Made by a program: the position numbers and the translations under genes. Below the pieces are notes generated by a model, which did not search any database, was not told the origin of the DNA, and saw only the letters and a list, made by a program, of their open reading frames with translations. This document shows positions 18,224 through 27,056 of a stretch of 64,000 nucleotides of DNA, piece after piece; positions within the stretch are counted from its first letter, which is position 1, and the number at the start of each line of letters is the position of its first letter. The stretch is taken from contig JAUQWO010000051.1 of the NCBI GenBank assembly GCA_030835135.1, positions 1-64,000 of the forward strand, written 5' to 3'. This DNA comes from Bacteroidota bacterium (GTDB lineage: Bacteria > Bacteroidota > Ignavibacteria > UBA10030 > UBA6906).

Positions 18224-18652
18224 ATGGAAACCCTTTACAGTATCGGGGAAGCAGCAGACATCCTGGGGGTATCGGTACCAACGCTTCGCCTCTACGAGCG
18301 CGAAGGTCTCATCATTCCCATCCGGAAAAAGTCACGGCACCGGCTGTACGCACCCGCCGATCTGGAACGCATCCGCTGTCTCCGCAAGAGCATCAACGAT
18401 GACAAGGTGGGTATCGCCGGCATGCGGCGCCTGCTCGCCCTGATCCCCTGCTGGAAGATCCACGACTGCAAGGCACCCGACCGCGAGAAGTGTCTGGCCT
18501 TCAACGACGATCAGACGCCCTGCTGGAAAGTGTCGCCCCGGCCGGTGCCCTGCGGCGATGCGGACTGCAGGAACTGTGAAGTATACAATCACGTCACCGA
18601 CTGCACCGCGTTGAAGCGTACGATCGCACAGTACACCATCGACAAGGGGTGA
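18224..18652 (+). CDS. MerR-family regulator with Cys-rich C-terminal domain
   Basis: 142 residues. N-terminal MerR winged helix (YSIGEAADILGVSVPTLRLY, EREGLI, RHRLYAPADLERI). The C-terminal half holds eight Cys (76, 82, 90, 100, 110, 115, 118, 127; CWKIHDC, PCWKV, PCGDADCRNC), a pattern suited to an Fe-S cluster or zinc. It starts 9 bases upstream of an RBS-led psrA-like gene (gap of 4 bases), so it likely controls the reductase operon in response to redox, sulfur or metal. The 160 bases upstream are AT-rich; I could not fix a MerR operator. Confidence 0.85.
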   Translation: METLYSIGEAADILGVSVPTLRLYEREGLIIPIRKKSRHRLYAPADLERIRCLRKSINDDKVGIAGMRRLLALIPCWKIHDCKAPDREKCLAFNDDQTPCWKVSPRPVPCGDADCRNCEVYNHVTDCTALKRTIAQYTIDKG

Positions 18653-18656
18653 TCCC

Positions 18657-20852
18657 ATGAACGCACTTTCCCGCAGGAAGTTCCTCAAGATCACCGGGTT
18701 CACTGCGGGGGCGGCTGCCGCGGGAACGGCGGCCCTGCGCGCCACGGGCGTGTTGCAGCCCCCGGCGCCGGAACGCGGCACGCGTACGGTCCCGACCTCC
18801 TGCGACATCTGCTTCTGGAAGTGCGGCGCGATCGCGCATGTGCGCGACGGCGAACTCTGGAAGATCGAAGGGAATCCGCTCGACCCTCTCAGCGAAGGAC
18901 GGCTCTGTCCGCGCGGCACCGGCGGCATCGGCGCACACTTCGACCCCGACCGTCTGCGGTCGCCCCTCATGCGCAAGCATCTCCGCGGCGAAGAGGAATG
19001 GGTGGAGGTCACGTGGGACGAAGCGTTCGATTTCATCGCCAAGAAGATGACCGCGATCAAGGAACAGCACGGACCCGAGGCGGTGGCGCTGTTCAGTCAC
19101 GGCATCGGCGGCAACTTCCTCAAACACATGATCAAGGCGTACGGGAGTCCGAACATCACCGCCCCCTCGTTCGCCCAGTGCCGCGGTCCGCGCGACGTCG
19201 GGTTCCGCCTCACGTTCGGCGAGGATGTGAGTTCGCCCGAGCGCACCGACATCCGTAACGCGCGCTGCCTCGTGCTTATCGGCAGTCACCTCGGCGAGAA
19301 CATGCACAACACGCAGGTGCAGGAATTCGCGGATGCCGTCGGGAACGGTGCCACGGTGATCGTGGCCGACCCCCGCTTCTCCATCGCCGCAAGTAAGGCG
19401 AAGTATTATCTGCCGGTGAAACCCGGCACCGACATCGCGCTCCTCCTTGCGTGGATGCATGTGATCGTGACCGAAGGCCTCTACGACAAGGAATACGTCG
19501 CGGCACATGGGTTCGGGTTCGAACAGTTCGCCGCGTCGCTCGCGCCCTTCACACCGGCGTGGGCATATCCGGAGACCGGCATCGAGCCGTCGGTGATCGA
19601 GGCCACCGCCCGCGAGATGGCAGCGCACAAACCCTCCACGCTCGTGCACCCCGGCCGTCATGCCACGTGGTACGGCGACGATGCCCAGCGGAGCCGCGCG
19701 ATCGCCCTGCTGAACGCACTCCTCGGCAGCTGGGGACGCAAGGGCGGCTTCTACACGCCCGTGAGCATGGATGTGCCCGGCTATCCCTATCCGGAATATC
19801 CGAAGAGCGAGCGCGGGAAGGTGGACAACCCCGGCCACAAGTATCCGTTCGCGCACGAGACCATCACCACGGGGATACGTGAGGCGACCCTCACCGGTCA
19901 GCCGTATCCGGTCAAAGGGTGGTGGGTGTATGCAACGAACCTTATCCATGCCCTTCCCAACGAGGCGGAGACCATCAAGGCGATCCAGAACCTGGACCTG
20001 ATGGTGGTGGTGGATGTGATCCCGAGCGAGATCGCCGGATGGGCGGACGTTGTACTCCCCGAGTCGGTCTATCTGGAGCGGCACGACGACCTCAATGTGG
20101 AGTGGTTCCGCGAACCGTTCATCGCGCTGCGACAGCCGGTGGTTCCCTCGCCGCACGAACAGAAGCCCAACTGGTGGATCGCGAAGTCCATGGCCGAACG
20201 GCTCGGCCTCGGTGCGTATTTCCCCTGGAAGGACATCGAAGAGTATTTCCAGCACCGTCTGACGGCGGCGGGACTGAGCTACGAACGTCTGAAGAAGGAC
20301 GGCATCATCCGCGGCGTGAAGCAGCCGGTGTATTTCGCCGAGGGCGTCACGCCCACCTTCCCAACGCCGAGCGGCAAGATCGAGTTCATGTCGCCGCAGC
20401 TGCAGCAGGCCGGGTTCGATCCCGTCCCGGTGTATCACCGTCCCCCACCGGCACCGCCGGGCAGCTACCGGCTGCTCTTTGGCCGGTCACCCGTCCACTC
20501 GTTCAGCCGCACGCAATCCAACCGCATTCTTTCGGACATGATGCCGGAGAACGAGGTGTGGGTGAACACGGACATCGCCCGGCGGCACGGGCTTACGCAC
20601 GGACAGTACGTGCGGTTGAAGAATCAGGACGGCGTGGTGAGCAACAGGGTGCGCGTGAAGGTCACCGAACGCATCCGTCCGGAGTGCGTGTACATCGTGC
20701 ATGGCTTCGGTCACACCGCGCGCGGGCTGCATCATGCGGCCGGCAAGGGCGCCAGCGATGCGCAGCTCATCACGCGCTACGCCACGGATCCGCTCATGGG
20801 CGGCACCGCAATGAACATGAATTTCGTCACCTTTGAACCCGCGGAGGCCTGA
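18657..20852 (+). CDS. psrA: Molybdopterin oxidoreductase catalytic subunit, PsrA/PhsA-type
   Basis: 731 residues. Tat signal SRRKFLK at residues 6-12, so exported folded. [4Fe-4S] ligands C49, C52, C56 and C84 (SCDICFWKC, LCPRG), a probable Mo-ligating Cys175 in FAQCRGPRD, and both MGD-binding halves through the C-terminal NTDIARRHGLTHGQYVRL. Best fit is the polysulfide/thiosulfate reductase branch of the DMSO reductase family; arsenate or tetrathionate reductases are alternatives. It is followed by PsrB- and PsrC-like genes, giving a complete membrane complex, and by sulfur transport and rhodanese genes that support a sulfur substrate. Confidence 0.88.
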   Translation: MNALSRRKFLKITGFTAGAAAAGTAALRATGVLQPPAPERGTRTVPTSCDICFWKCGAIAHVRDGELWKIEGNPLDPLSEGRLCPRGTGGIGAHFDPDRLRSPLMRKHLRGEEEWVEVTWDEAFDFIAKKMTAIKEQHGPEAVALFSHGIGGNFLKHMIKAYGSPNITAPSFAQCRGPRDVGFRLTFGEDVSSPERTDIRNARCLVLIGSHLGENMHNTQVQEFADAVGNGATVIVADPRFSIAASKAKYYLPVKPGTDIALLLAWMHVIVTEGLYDKEYVAAHGFGFEQFAASLAPFTPAWAYPETGIEPSVIEATAREMAAHKPSTLVHPGRHATWYGDDAQRSRAIALLNALLGSWGRKGGFYTPVSMDVPGYPYPEYPKSERGKVDNPGHKYPFAHETITTGIREATLTGQPYPVKGWWVYATNLIHALPNEAETIKAIQNLDLMVVVDVIPSEIAGWADVVLPESVYLERHDDLNVEWFREPFIALRQPVVPSPHEQKPNWWIAKSMAERLGLGAYFPWKDIEEYFQHRLTAAGLSYERLKKDGIIRGVKQPVYFAEGVTPTFPTPSGKIEFMSPQLQQAGFDPVPVYHRPPPAPPGSYRLLFGRSPVHSFSRTQSNRILSDMMPENEVWVNTDIARRHGLTHGQYVRLKNQDGVVSNRVRVKVTERIRPECVYIVHGFGHTARGLHHAAGKGASDAQLITRYATDPLMGGTAMNMNFVTFEPAEA

Positions 20853-20854
20853 CC

Positions 20855-21394
20855 ATGGCGCGTTATGCAATGGCGATCGATACCGTCCGCTGCGTGGGGT
20901 GCATGGATTGCGTGGCCGCCTGCAAGACGGAGAACGGTGTGCCGGAGGGATACGACCGCGACTGGATCACGTATGAATCCACCGGTCAGTTCCCCACCCT
21001 GCACATGGAGATCCGCAGCGAGCGGTGCAATCACTGCGACGACCCGCCGTGCGTGGGGTGCTGTCCGTGCGGCGCGAGTCACATCCACGAACGGGGCGGC
21101 GTGGTGCTGGTACATCACGACAAGTGCAGCGGGTGCAAGGCGTGCATCGCGGCATGTCCGTACGATGCGCGGTTCATCCATCCGGACGGGTACGCGGACA
21201 AGTGCACGTTCTGTATCCACCGTGTGGAAGCCGGCAAGGACCCGGCATGCGTGGCGGTCTGCCCGACCCACTGCATGCATTTCGGCGACCTCGAGGACCC
21301 ACACAGCGAGGTGAGCAGGATCCTGGCGTCGAGGAACAGCCATGCGCTGGTTCCGGCCGCCGGCACGAAACCGCAGATCTTCTATTTGAGATGA
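20855..21394 (+). CDS. psrB: PsrB-type four-cluster ferredoxin subunit
   Basis: 179 residues with four Cys motifs for four [4Fe-4S] clusters: CVGCMDCVAAC, CNHCDDPPCVGCC, CSGCKACIAAC, and CTFCIHRVEAG with CVAVC. It carries electrons between the membrane subunit and the molybdenum subunit. Two bases after psrA. A repeat patch, not a gene, follows directly and separates it from psrC, so the operon has been interrupted by repeat DNA without losing the gene order. Confidence 0.9.
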   Translation: MARYAMAIDTVRCVGCMDCVAACKTENGVPEGYDRDWITYESTGQFPTLHMEIRSERCNHCDDPPCVGCCPCGASHIHERGGVVLVHHDKCSGCKACIAACPYDARFIHPDGYADKCTFCIHRVEAGKDPACVAVCPTHCMHFGDLEDPHSEVSRILASRNSHALVPAAGTKPQIFYLR

Positions 21395-21591
21395 AGCAAA
21401 GGCGAGAAGACCATCGATCGAAGAGGGAGGATGGAAGATCCAGGATGGAAGCCCGATTGAAGATGGACGATCGAAGAGGGAGGATGGAAGATCCAGGATG
21501 GAAGACCGATTGAAGATGGACGATCGGCGATCGAAGATGGAAGATTGATTGAGGATCGAAGATCGAAGACGGAAGATCGAGGGTGAAAAGC
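21395..21591. repeat. GAAGATGGA / GATCGAAGA word repeats between psrB and psrC
   Basis: Nearly the whole spacer is built from variants of GGAAGATC, GATGGAAG, GATCGAAGA and GATTGAAGATGG. A longer 53-bp unit is present twice in tandem (starting at 21416 and 21469) with one or two differences. Purine-rich on the plus strand, no ORF of its own. Confidence 0.75.
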
Positions 21592-21635
21592 AGAGAGAAT
21601 AAGAAGGGCCCCGGGAGCAGAAGAAAGAACCCCGC

Positions 21636-22586
21636 ATGAACGAGATAGTGTCCACCCGCACAAACCCGATGATCGACCCGGCCATCCATATCTGGGGCTG
21701 GGAGATCCCCGTCTACCTGTTCCTGGGAGGATTGGTCGCCGGGATGATGATGATCTCCGGCTACTTCCTGTTCCGGGGACGGCAGAAGGAGATGGCGACG
21801 TCCTGCCTGACGCTGCCGTTGCTCAGCGTGGTGCTGCTGAGTCTGGGCATGTTCGCGCTGTTCCTGGACCTCGCGCACCGGTGGTACTTCTGGCGGATGT
21901 ACATGACCTTCCAGCCCGCGTCCCCCATGTCGTGGGGGTCGTGGATCCTGCTGCTGGTCTATCCGGCTCTGCTCGCCAACGCCCTCATCCGTCCGCCGGC
22001 CTGGCTCACCGCCCGCATCCCCGCGCTGGTCACGCTCTCGGAGCGCATCGGCACCCGGAGCGCCACCGTGAAATTCATCGGGATCGCCAACATGCTCCTG
22101 GGCGCGATGCTCGGGGTGTACACCGGCGTCCTGCTCAGCGCGTTCGGTGCGCGGCCGCTGTGGAACAGTTCGATCCTCGGACTCCTGTTCCTCACCTCCG
22201 GACTCTCGTCGGCGGCGGCGTTCGTGCATCTCGTGGCAAGAGATGAATTCGAACAAAAGCTGCTGGCCAAGGCGGACAATGCATTCCTCACCGCCGAGAT
22301 CGTCATCATCGGGATGTTCCTGATCGGGTTGCTCAGCAGCACGGCGGTGCACATCGAGGCCGCACAGCTCCTCCTCAGCGGACCGTTCGCACCCGTGTTC
22401 TGGGTGTTCGTCATCGGCCTCGGCATCGTCATCCCGCTCATCGTCCAGTCGCTGGCGGTCAATCATAAGGTCGCTCATACGCCGGTCGCACCCATCCTGG
22501 TCGTGCTCGGCGGACTCATTCTCCGGTTCGTGATCGTGCAGGCCGGACAGGTGAGTCATTGGACCCGGCTCTTTCCATCGCACTAA
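21636..22586 (+). CDS. psrC: NrfD/PsrC-type membrane quinone-reactive subunit
   Basis: 316 residues, about eight to nine membrane helices, first one IPVYLFLGGLVAGMMMISGYF, typical of NrfD/PsrC. It anchors the PsrAB pair and exchanges electrons with the quinone pool. The product retains the early helix motif and the acidic loop after LSLGMFALFLDLAHRWYFW. No haem ligands, as expected. Lies 241 bases after psrB, the gap being repeat DNA; transcription probably continues through it. Confidence 0.88.
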   Translation: MNEIVSTRTNPMIDPAIHIWGWEIPVYLFLGGLVAGMMMISGYFLFRGRQKEMATSCLTLPLLSVVLLSLGMFALFLDLAHRWYFWRMYMTFQPASPMSWGSWILLLVYPALLANALIRPPAWLTARIPALVTLSERIGTRSATVKFIGIANMLLGAMLGVYTGVLLSAFGARPLWNSSILGLLFLTSGLSSAAAFVHLVARDEFEQKLLAKADNAFLTAEIVIIGMFLIGLLSSTAVHIEAAQLLLSGPFAPVFWVFVIGLGIVIPLIVQSLAVNHKVAHTPVAPILVVLGGLILRFVIVQAGQVSHWTRLFPSH

Positions 22587-22598
22587 GGAGACCTCTTC

Positions 22599-23180
22599 AT
22601 GCATGCAGACGCGCAATCATTGGCCGCGGACGCCGGACAGGGGCATGAGTCCCATGCGGCCGCCCGCACCCCGCAGCCGTACGTGCATCCGTACCTGGCC
22701 GGCTTCGGGCTCGGGCTCGTCCTCCTCGCGTCCTTCGTCATCATGGGGCGCGGACTCGGCGCATCGGGTGCGTTCAGCTCCGTCATCGCCGGCGGGATCG
22801 ATGCCGTGGCACCGGCCCACGCACAGGGGAACGCCTTCTATGGCGAGTACCTGGGCGATGGGTCGCGCTCGCCGCTCATGGACTGGCTGGTCTTCGAGGT
22901 CCTCGGCGTTTTCGTCGGCGGGTTCCTGTCCGGCCTCCTCGCCGGACGGTTCAAGAAGGAGATCGGCCGCGGACCCGCGATCACGTCGGGCAAGCGGCTC
23001 GTCTTGGCCTTCATCGGCGGCGGGATCCTCGGGTTCGGCTCCAAGCTCGCGCGCGGGTGCATGAGCGGGCAGGCACTTACCGGCGGCGCGTTGTTGAACG
23101 TGGGCAGCTGGGCTGCGATGATGTGTATCTTCGCCGGCGCATACGCGGTGGCGTATTTCGTAAGGAGACAGTGGCAATGA
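22599..23180 (+). CDS. YeeE/YedE-type sulfur transporter, first half
   Basis: 193 residues. YeeE/YedE family (DUF395), with conserved Cys in LARGCMSGQALTGGALLNVGSW. The family includes the thiosulfate importer TsuA, which relays thiosulfate past Cys residues in the channel. Here the fold is split over two genes, this one and the next, as in many bacteria. The N-terminal 30 residues are hydrophilic and His-rich. Overlaps the second half by ATGA, so both are made together right after psrC. Confidence 0.87.
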   Translation: MHADAQSLAADAGQGHESHAAARTPQPYVHPYLAGFGLGLVLLASFVIMGRGLGASGAFSSVIAGGIDAVAPAHAQGNAFYGEYLGDGSRSPLMDWLVFEVLGVFVGGFLSGLLAGRFKKEIGRGPAITSGKRLVLAFIGGGILGFGSKLARGCMSGQALTGGALLNVGSWAAMMCIFAGAYAVAYFVRRQWQ

Positions 23181-23782
23181 ACGCACCCCTCTTCAAATTC
23201 GGACTCTTCGGCGACAATGTCGGACTGATCTTCGCCTTCGTCATCGGCATCGCCTTCGGCTTCGCCCTCGAACGCGCGGGCTTCGGCAACGTGCGCAAAC
23301 TCACCGCACAGTTCTACTTCACCGACCTCGCCGTGTTCAAGGTGATGTTCACCGCGATCGTCACCGCCATGACCGGACTCTTCTACCTTGCATGGATCGG
23401 GTTCGTGGACCTGTCACAGGTCTATCTCACGGATACGTACATCGTGCCGCAGGCCGTGGGCGGACTCCTGCTCGGCGTCGGGTTCGTCGTCGGCGGCTAC
23501 TGTCCGGGCACCTCGTGCGTGGCCGTGTCCACCGGAAAGATCGATGCCGTTGTGTTCCTCGTTGGCATCGTGGCCGGCATCTTCGCGTTCGGTGAGATGT
23601 TCCCCCTGCTGGAATCGTTCTACAATGCGACACCGATGGGGCGCATCACGTTGCCGGAACTGCTCCATGTGCCGTATGGCGTTGTCGTGTTCCTGGTGAT
23701 CCTGATGGCCGTGGGCGGCTTCGCCGGCGCGACGTGGGTGGAAAAGACCATGGCCGCAAAGAAAGGAGGGCAGACGGCATGA
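23177..23782 (+). CDS. YeeE/YedE-type sulfur transporter, second half
   Basis: 201 residues from the ATG overlapping the previous stop. Six hydrophobic segments and the family motif GYCPGTSCVAVSTGKIDA, preceded by FGFALERAGFGNVRKLTAQFYF. With the first half it should form a pseudo-symmetric channel for thiosulfate, sulfite or persulfide-type sulfur. Overlaps the rhodanese gene that follows (ATGA), which suggests the imported sulfur is passed to it. Confidence 0.87.
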   Translation: MNAPLFKFGLFGDNVGLIFAFVIGIAFGFALERAGFGNVRKLTAQFYFTDLAVFKVMFTAIVTAMTGLFYLAWIGFVDLSQVYLTDTYIVPQAVGGLLLGVGFVVGGYCPGTSCVAVSTGKIDAVVFLVGIVAGIFAFGEMFPLLESFYNATPMGRITLPELLHVPYGVVVFLVILMAVGGFAGATWVEKTMAAKKGGQTA

Positions 23783-24438
23783 TGAAGCGACTGGCATCGC
23801 TGAGCGTGCCGCAGAAGGCCGCCGCCGCCGTGATCGCGCTCGGCTTCCTCGGACTCTTCGCGGGTGATCCGTACAAGGGATCGCGCTATACCATCGACGA
23901 ACAGGAGCTTGCACGTGTCGTGGAAACGACGGTGGACCATGTGAGTCCGCAGGAGCTGGCGGACTGGATCATCCAGGGGAAGGCGGATTTCCGGCTCATC
24001 GATCTGCGCACGGAGAACGAGTTCAAGGAGTATCACATCCCCGGAGCCGAGAACGTGCCGCTGACCGCCCTCATGAACCACGGGCTGAGCACGCAGGAAA
24101 AGATCGTCCTGTATTCCGACGGCGGGATCCATTCTGCGCAGGCGTGGTTCCTGCTGCGGGCGAAGGGATACAGCGCGGCATACATGCTCTTCGGCGGACT
24201 GGAGGAATGGAAGGACCGCGTCTTGTTCCCGAAGCGCGCCGCGAATGCCACCCCGGCCGAAGCGGTGGAATTCGCCAGGATGTCCGCGGTGAGCGCCTAC
24301 TTCGGCGGCACGCCGCAGTCGGGCACTGCCGACACTGCAACCACGCCCGCCATCGTGATGCCCAAACTCGAGATGCCGGCCTCCGCGCCGGCCGCCGCGG
24401 GCGGGCCGCCGAAGAAAAAGAAGAAGGAAGGCTGCTGA
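23779..24438 (+). CDS. Membrane-anchored rhodanese-like protein without catalytic Cys
   Basis: 219 residues. A membrane segment near the N-terminus (AAAAVIALGFLGLFAG) and one rhodanese domain (VSPQELADWI, RLIDLRTENEFKEYHIPGAENVP, FGGLEEW). The active-site loop reads LYSDGGIHS where an active enzyme has C-x-x-G-x-R-S, so the catalytic Cys is Ser. The tail after the domain is Ala/Pro-rich and ends PPKKKKKEGC, leaving a Cys as the last residue. It may bind rather than transfer sulfur, or use the terminal Cys as a carrier arm. Two in-frame ATG codons (23779 and 23782) are possible. Confidence 0.82.
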   Translation: MMKRLASLSVPQKAAAAVIALGFLGLFAGDPYKGSRYTIDEQELARVVETTVDHVSPQELADWIIQGKADFRLIDLRTENEFKEYHIPGAENVPLTALMNHGLSTQEKIVLYSDGGIHSAQAWFLLRAKGYSAAYMLFGGLEEWKDRVLFPKRAANATPAEAVEFARMSAVSAYFGGTPQSGTADTATTPAIVMPKLEMPASAPAAAGGPPKKKKKEGC

Positions 24439-24448
24439 CGGAGCATTC

Positions 24449-25063
24449 GTGACCACCGCGCGATCAACCGTTCTTGGCGTGGTGCTGGCAGGGGGCCGGA
24501 GCCGGCGCATGGGGACCGACAAGGCAATGCTGCGCCTGGGGGATGCAACGCTCCTCGAACGCAGCGTGCGCACGCTCGAAGGTGTGACGCGCACGGTCGT
24601 GATCGCCGGCGGCGAGACCGGCCGATACCGCATCCCCGGCATCCCCTGCCTGGACGATACGCATCCCGACGCCGGTCCGCTCGGAGGACTGTGTGCGGCC
24701 TTGAGGTCTGCGGACGCAGAGACGGTACTGCTGCTCGCATGCGACCTTCCGTTCGTGAGCGCGCCGTTGATGAAGCTCCTCTTGTCCACTGAACCCCTGA
24801 CCCCGGTCGTCATCCCGCGCTCCGGCGGCATCGTCCAACCTCTCTGCGGCCGCTACGCCGCGCATTGCGGGCCATCGCTGCAGGCGTACCTCGACAGCGG
24901 CGAACGGAAGGTGATGGGGTTTGTTTCCACCGTCCCGCATGCGTATCTTGATATCGAACCGGGCCATCCGCTGTATCACGCTTCACTCCTGTCGAACATC
25001 AACCTGCGGGACGATCTGGCACGGGCGGCATCGATCATGCAGCAGCGTGGACCAACGACATGA
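24449..25063 (+). CDS. mobA: Molybdenum cofactor guanylyltransferase
   Basis: 204 residues, GTG start. MobA nucleotidyltransferase signature LAGGRSRRMGTDKAML at residues 13-28, DDTHPDAGPLGGL, and the catalytic-site LLACDLPFVS. It converts Mo-molybdopterin and GTP to MGD, the cofactor the PsrA-like subunit needs, so its place in this operon makes sense. Ends 4 bases into the next gene (ATGA-type overlap). Confidence 0.88.
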   Translation: MTTARSTVLGVVLAGGRSRRMGTDKAMLRLGDATLLERSVRTLEGVTRTVVIAGGETGRYRIPGIPCLDDTHPDAGPLGGLCAALRSADAETVLLLACDLPFVSAPLMKLLLSTEPLTPVVIPRSGGIVQPLCGRYAAHCGPSLQAYLDSGERKVMGFVSTVPHAYLDIEPGHPLYHASLLSNINLRDDLARAASIMQQRGPTT

Positions 25064-26937
25064 TGGCAGATGAGAGGACCGCGGCACTATCGCTGCGCTG
25101 GCAACGCGCCGCGCTCCTCGGCAGTCTGTGGGCCGCCAACGAGATCATCCTCGGCAGTTTCCTCCATAACGTGCAGCTTCCGTTCGCGGGCACCGTGCTG
25201 GCCACCATGGCCGCGGCGCTGCTCGTGACCGGCGCACGCCTCTGGCGCGATGCCGGCGTGATCTGGCGCGCGGGCGTGGTCTGCTCCCTGATGAAATCCA
25301 TCTCACCCAGCGCGGTGATCATCGGACCGATGATCGGGATCATGCTCGAGGCATTCATCATTGCGGCGGCGGCCGGGGCGTTCCGTTTCACGATCGCCGG
25401 GTGCATCATCGGCGGCATGATCGCCACCGTCGCGCCGATCCTGCAGAAGATCGTCGCCATCCTTCTCACCTATGGGATGGATGCCGCGCGGATGTACAGC
25501 GCTCTCTTCTCCGTCCTCGCCGGGATGCTGGGCGCCGCCGATGCCGAGCCGGGCCTTCTCCTTGTGTGGTTCGTGGCGGCGCAGGCGCTGCCGGGCGCCG
25601 CGGCGGCCCTGGCTGGCATCCTGATCGCACGCGGTGTCCATGAAGATATCCCCCGGTCCATCGCATGGGCCGAAGGCCCCGATGCCACACCCGACCTTCT
25701 CCACAGCACCACCACGCGGTTCTCCATCGGCTGGCTCGTGGCACACGCTCTCCTCATGACCGCGGGACTCGTTGGTCTGCCGCTACTTCCCCCGCTCGCC
25801 ACGCCCATGCCCGCTGCGCTGTATCTCTCGGCGGTGTTGCTGCGCTATCCTGCGCTCCGTCCGAAATTCCGCCGGGTCCGTCTCTGGATCGAACTTGCCG
25901 CAGTGGCGATCCTCGCCGGGATCCTCCTGGGCATCGTGGCACCCGGAGACAACGGCACATGGTGGACCGGCTTGCAGAGCGGCATCGTGATGACCGCTCG
26001 TGCGATCATTGTGATCGGTGCGTTCGGCGCGATCGGCATCGAGTTGCGCAACCCCGTGATCATGGCATGGTTCCTCGAGCGCGGACTCGGTACGCTCTCC
26101 GCGGCGATGCGCGTGGCATTCCAGGCGCTCCCCTCCATGCTGCAGGGAGTGGCGCAGGAGCGCTCCGCCCTCCGTCATCCCCTCCGCGCCATGCGCCGGA
26201 TGTTCGGGCTCATCGTGTTCCGTCTCGCCGAACTGAACCCTTCCCCACCCGGAGCCTGCGTGTTCATGGTGTCCGGGCCACAGGGCGCGGGCAAGACGTC
26301 GAGCCTCGCCAGGATCGCCGCGTCGTTGCAGAAGCGGGGAGGCATCGCCCGCGGCTTCCTTTCGCACGTCGTGTATGAACGCGGCGAACGGGTGGGCTAT
26401 GACCTCGGATCACTCTCCTCCCGCGCGCATGTACCGCTGTGCAGAGTGCAGGGACTTTCAGGTGAACACCCGGGCGAACAGTCAGGCGATCTCCCGGGGG
26501 GACTTTCAGGCGAACACCCGGGCGAACAGTCAGGCGATCTCCCGGGGGGACATTCAGGCGAACACCCGGGCGAACCCCATGGGACTCCATCGGGCGCTCC
26601 TTCCATCGGCCGGTTCACGTTCAGAAGCGAGACCATTGCGCACGGACGTGCAGCGCTCGCCCCTGCGGGCGGCGGGGAGCGCGCGGTATACTTCGTGGAC
26701 GAAGTGGGCCCTCTCGAAATGCAGGATGGGGGATGGGCCCCGGCACTCCCCACGCTTCTGCGTGATCCCTCGGCGATCGTGGTCCTTGCCGTACGCCCTG
26801 ACCTGATCGTCCCCGTCCAGGAGAAATTCGGGTTCACAGCGAAGAAGATCTGGCTCGTAGCGGGAGGAACGGTGGATGAACACGAGATCGTGGATACGCT
26901 GCTTCTCACAAGCATGGCCGCTTCCCACCACCCCTGA
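25060..26937 (+). CDS. Fusion of a multi-helix membrane transporter-like domain with a P-loop NTPase
   Basis: 625 residues. Residues 15-360 hold about nine hydrophobic helices; the first part (LWAANEIILGSFLHNVQLPF, SLMKSISPSAVIIGPMIGI) looks like an ECF-type substrate-binding (S) component. Residues about 400-620 are a soluble NTPase of the THEP1/DUF2478 kind: Walker A VSGPQGAGKT, RGFLSHVV, Walker B YFVDEVGPLEM. DUF2478 proteins often accompany molybdenum transport, and mobA is the overlapping upstream gene, so a role in molybdenum or cofactor uptake is plausible but unproven. A 48-bp tandem repeat inserts Gly/Pro/Glu-rich sequence at residues 465-506. Confidence 0.7.
   Translation: MMADERTAALSLRWQRAALLGSLWAANEIILGSFLHNVQLPFAGTVLATMAAALLVTGARLWRDAGVIWRAGVVCSLMKSISPSAVIIGPMIGIMLEAFIIAAAAGAFRFTIAGCIIGGMIATVAPILQKIVAILLTYGMDAARMYSALFSVLAGMLGAADAEPGLLLVWFVAAQALPGAAAALAGILIARGVHEDIPRSIAWAEGPDATPDLLHSTTTRFSIGWLVAHALLMTAGLVGLPLLPPLATPMPAALYLSAVLLRYPALRPKFRRVRLWIELAAVAILAGILLGIVAPGDNGTWWTGLQSGIVMTARAIIVIGAFGAIGIELRNPVIMAWFLERGLGTLSAAMRVAFQALPSMLQGVAQERSALRHPLRAMRRMFGLIVFRLAELNPSPPGACVFMVSGPQGAGKTSSLARIAASLQKRGGIARGFLSHVVYERGERVGYDLGSLSSRAHVPLCRVQGLSGEHPGEQSGDLPGGLSGEHPGEQSGDLPGGHSGEHPGEPHGTPSGAPSIGRFTFRSETIAHGRAALAPAGGGERAVYFVDEVGPLEMQDGGWAPALPTLLRDPSAIVVLAVRPDLIVPVQEKFGFTAKKIWLVAGGTVDEHEIVDTLLLTSMAASHHP
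26454..26575 (+). repeat. 48-bp tandem repeat, 2.5 copies, translated in frame
   Basis: Units at 26454-26501 and 26502-26549 differ at one base; a third partial unit begins at 26550. Because 48 is a multiple of three, each copy adds the same 16 residues (LSGEHPGEQSGDLPGG). It lies between Walker A and Walker B of the NTPase domain. Confidence 0.9.
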
Positions 26938-27056
26938 CTGGCGGACTTTTCGTCGATTCCGGCCCGTATTGGCCATTCGACAAAAGTGCCCCCTTTACTC
27001 CCTTCACTGCATCTTATCGAAAAGCATCGGTCTTCAGCGACTCTGAGAGGATTCCA

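Noticed and set aside
21174-22616. Minus-strand frame of 480 codons containing PSSIFDxxS-like runs
   Set aside because: The repetitive protein is only the purine-word repeat read backwards; no start site or homology.
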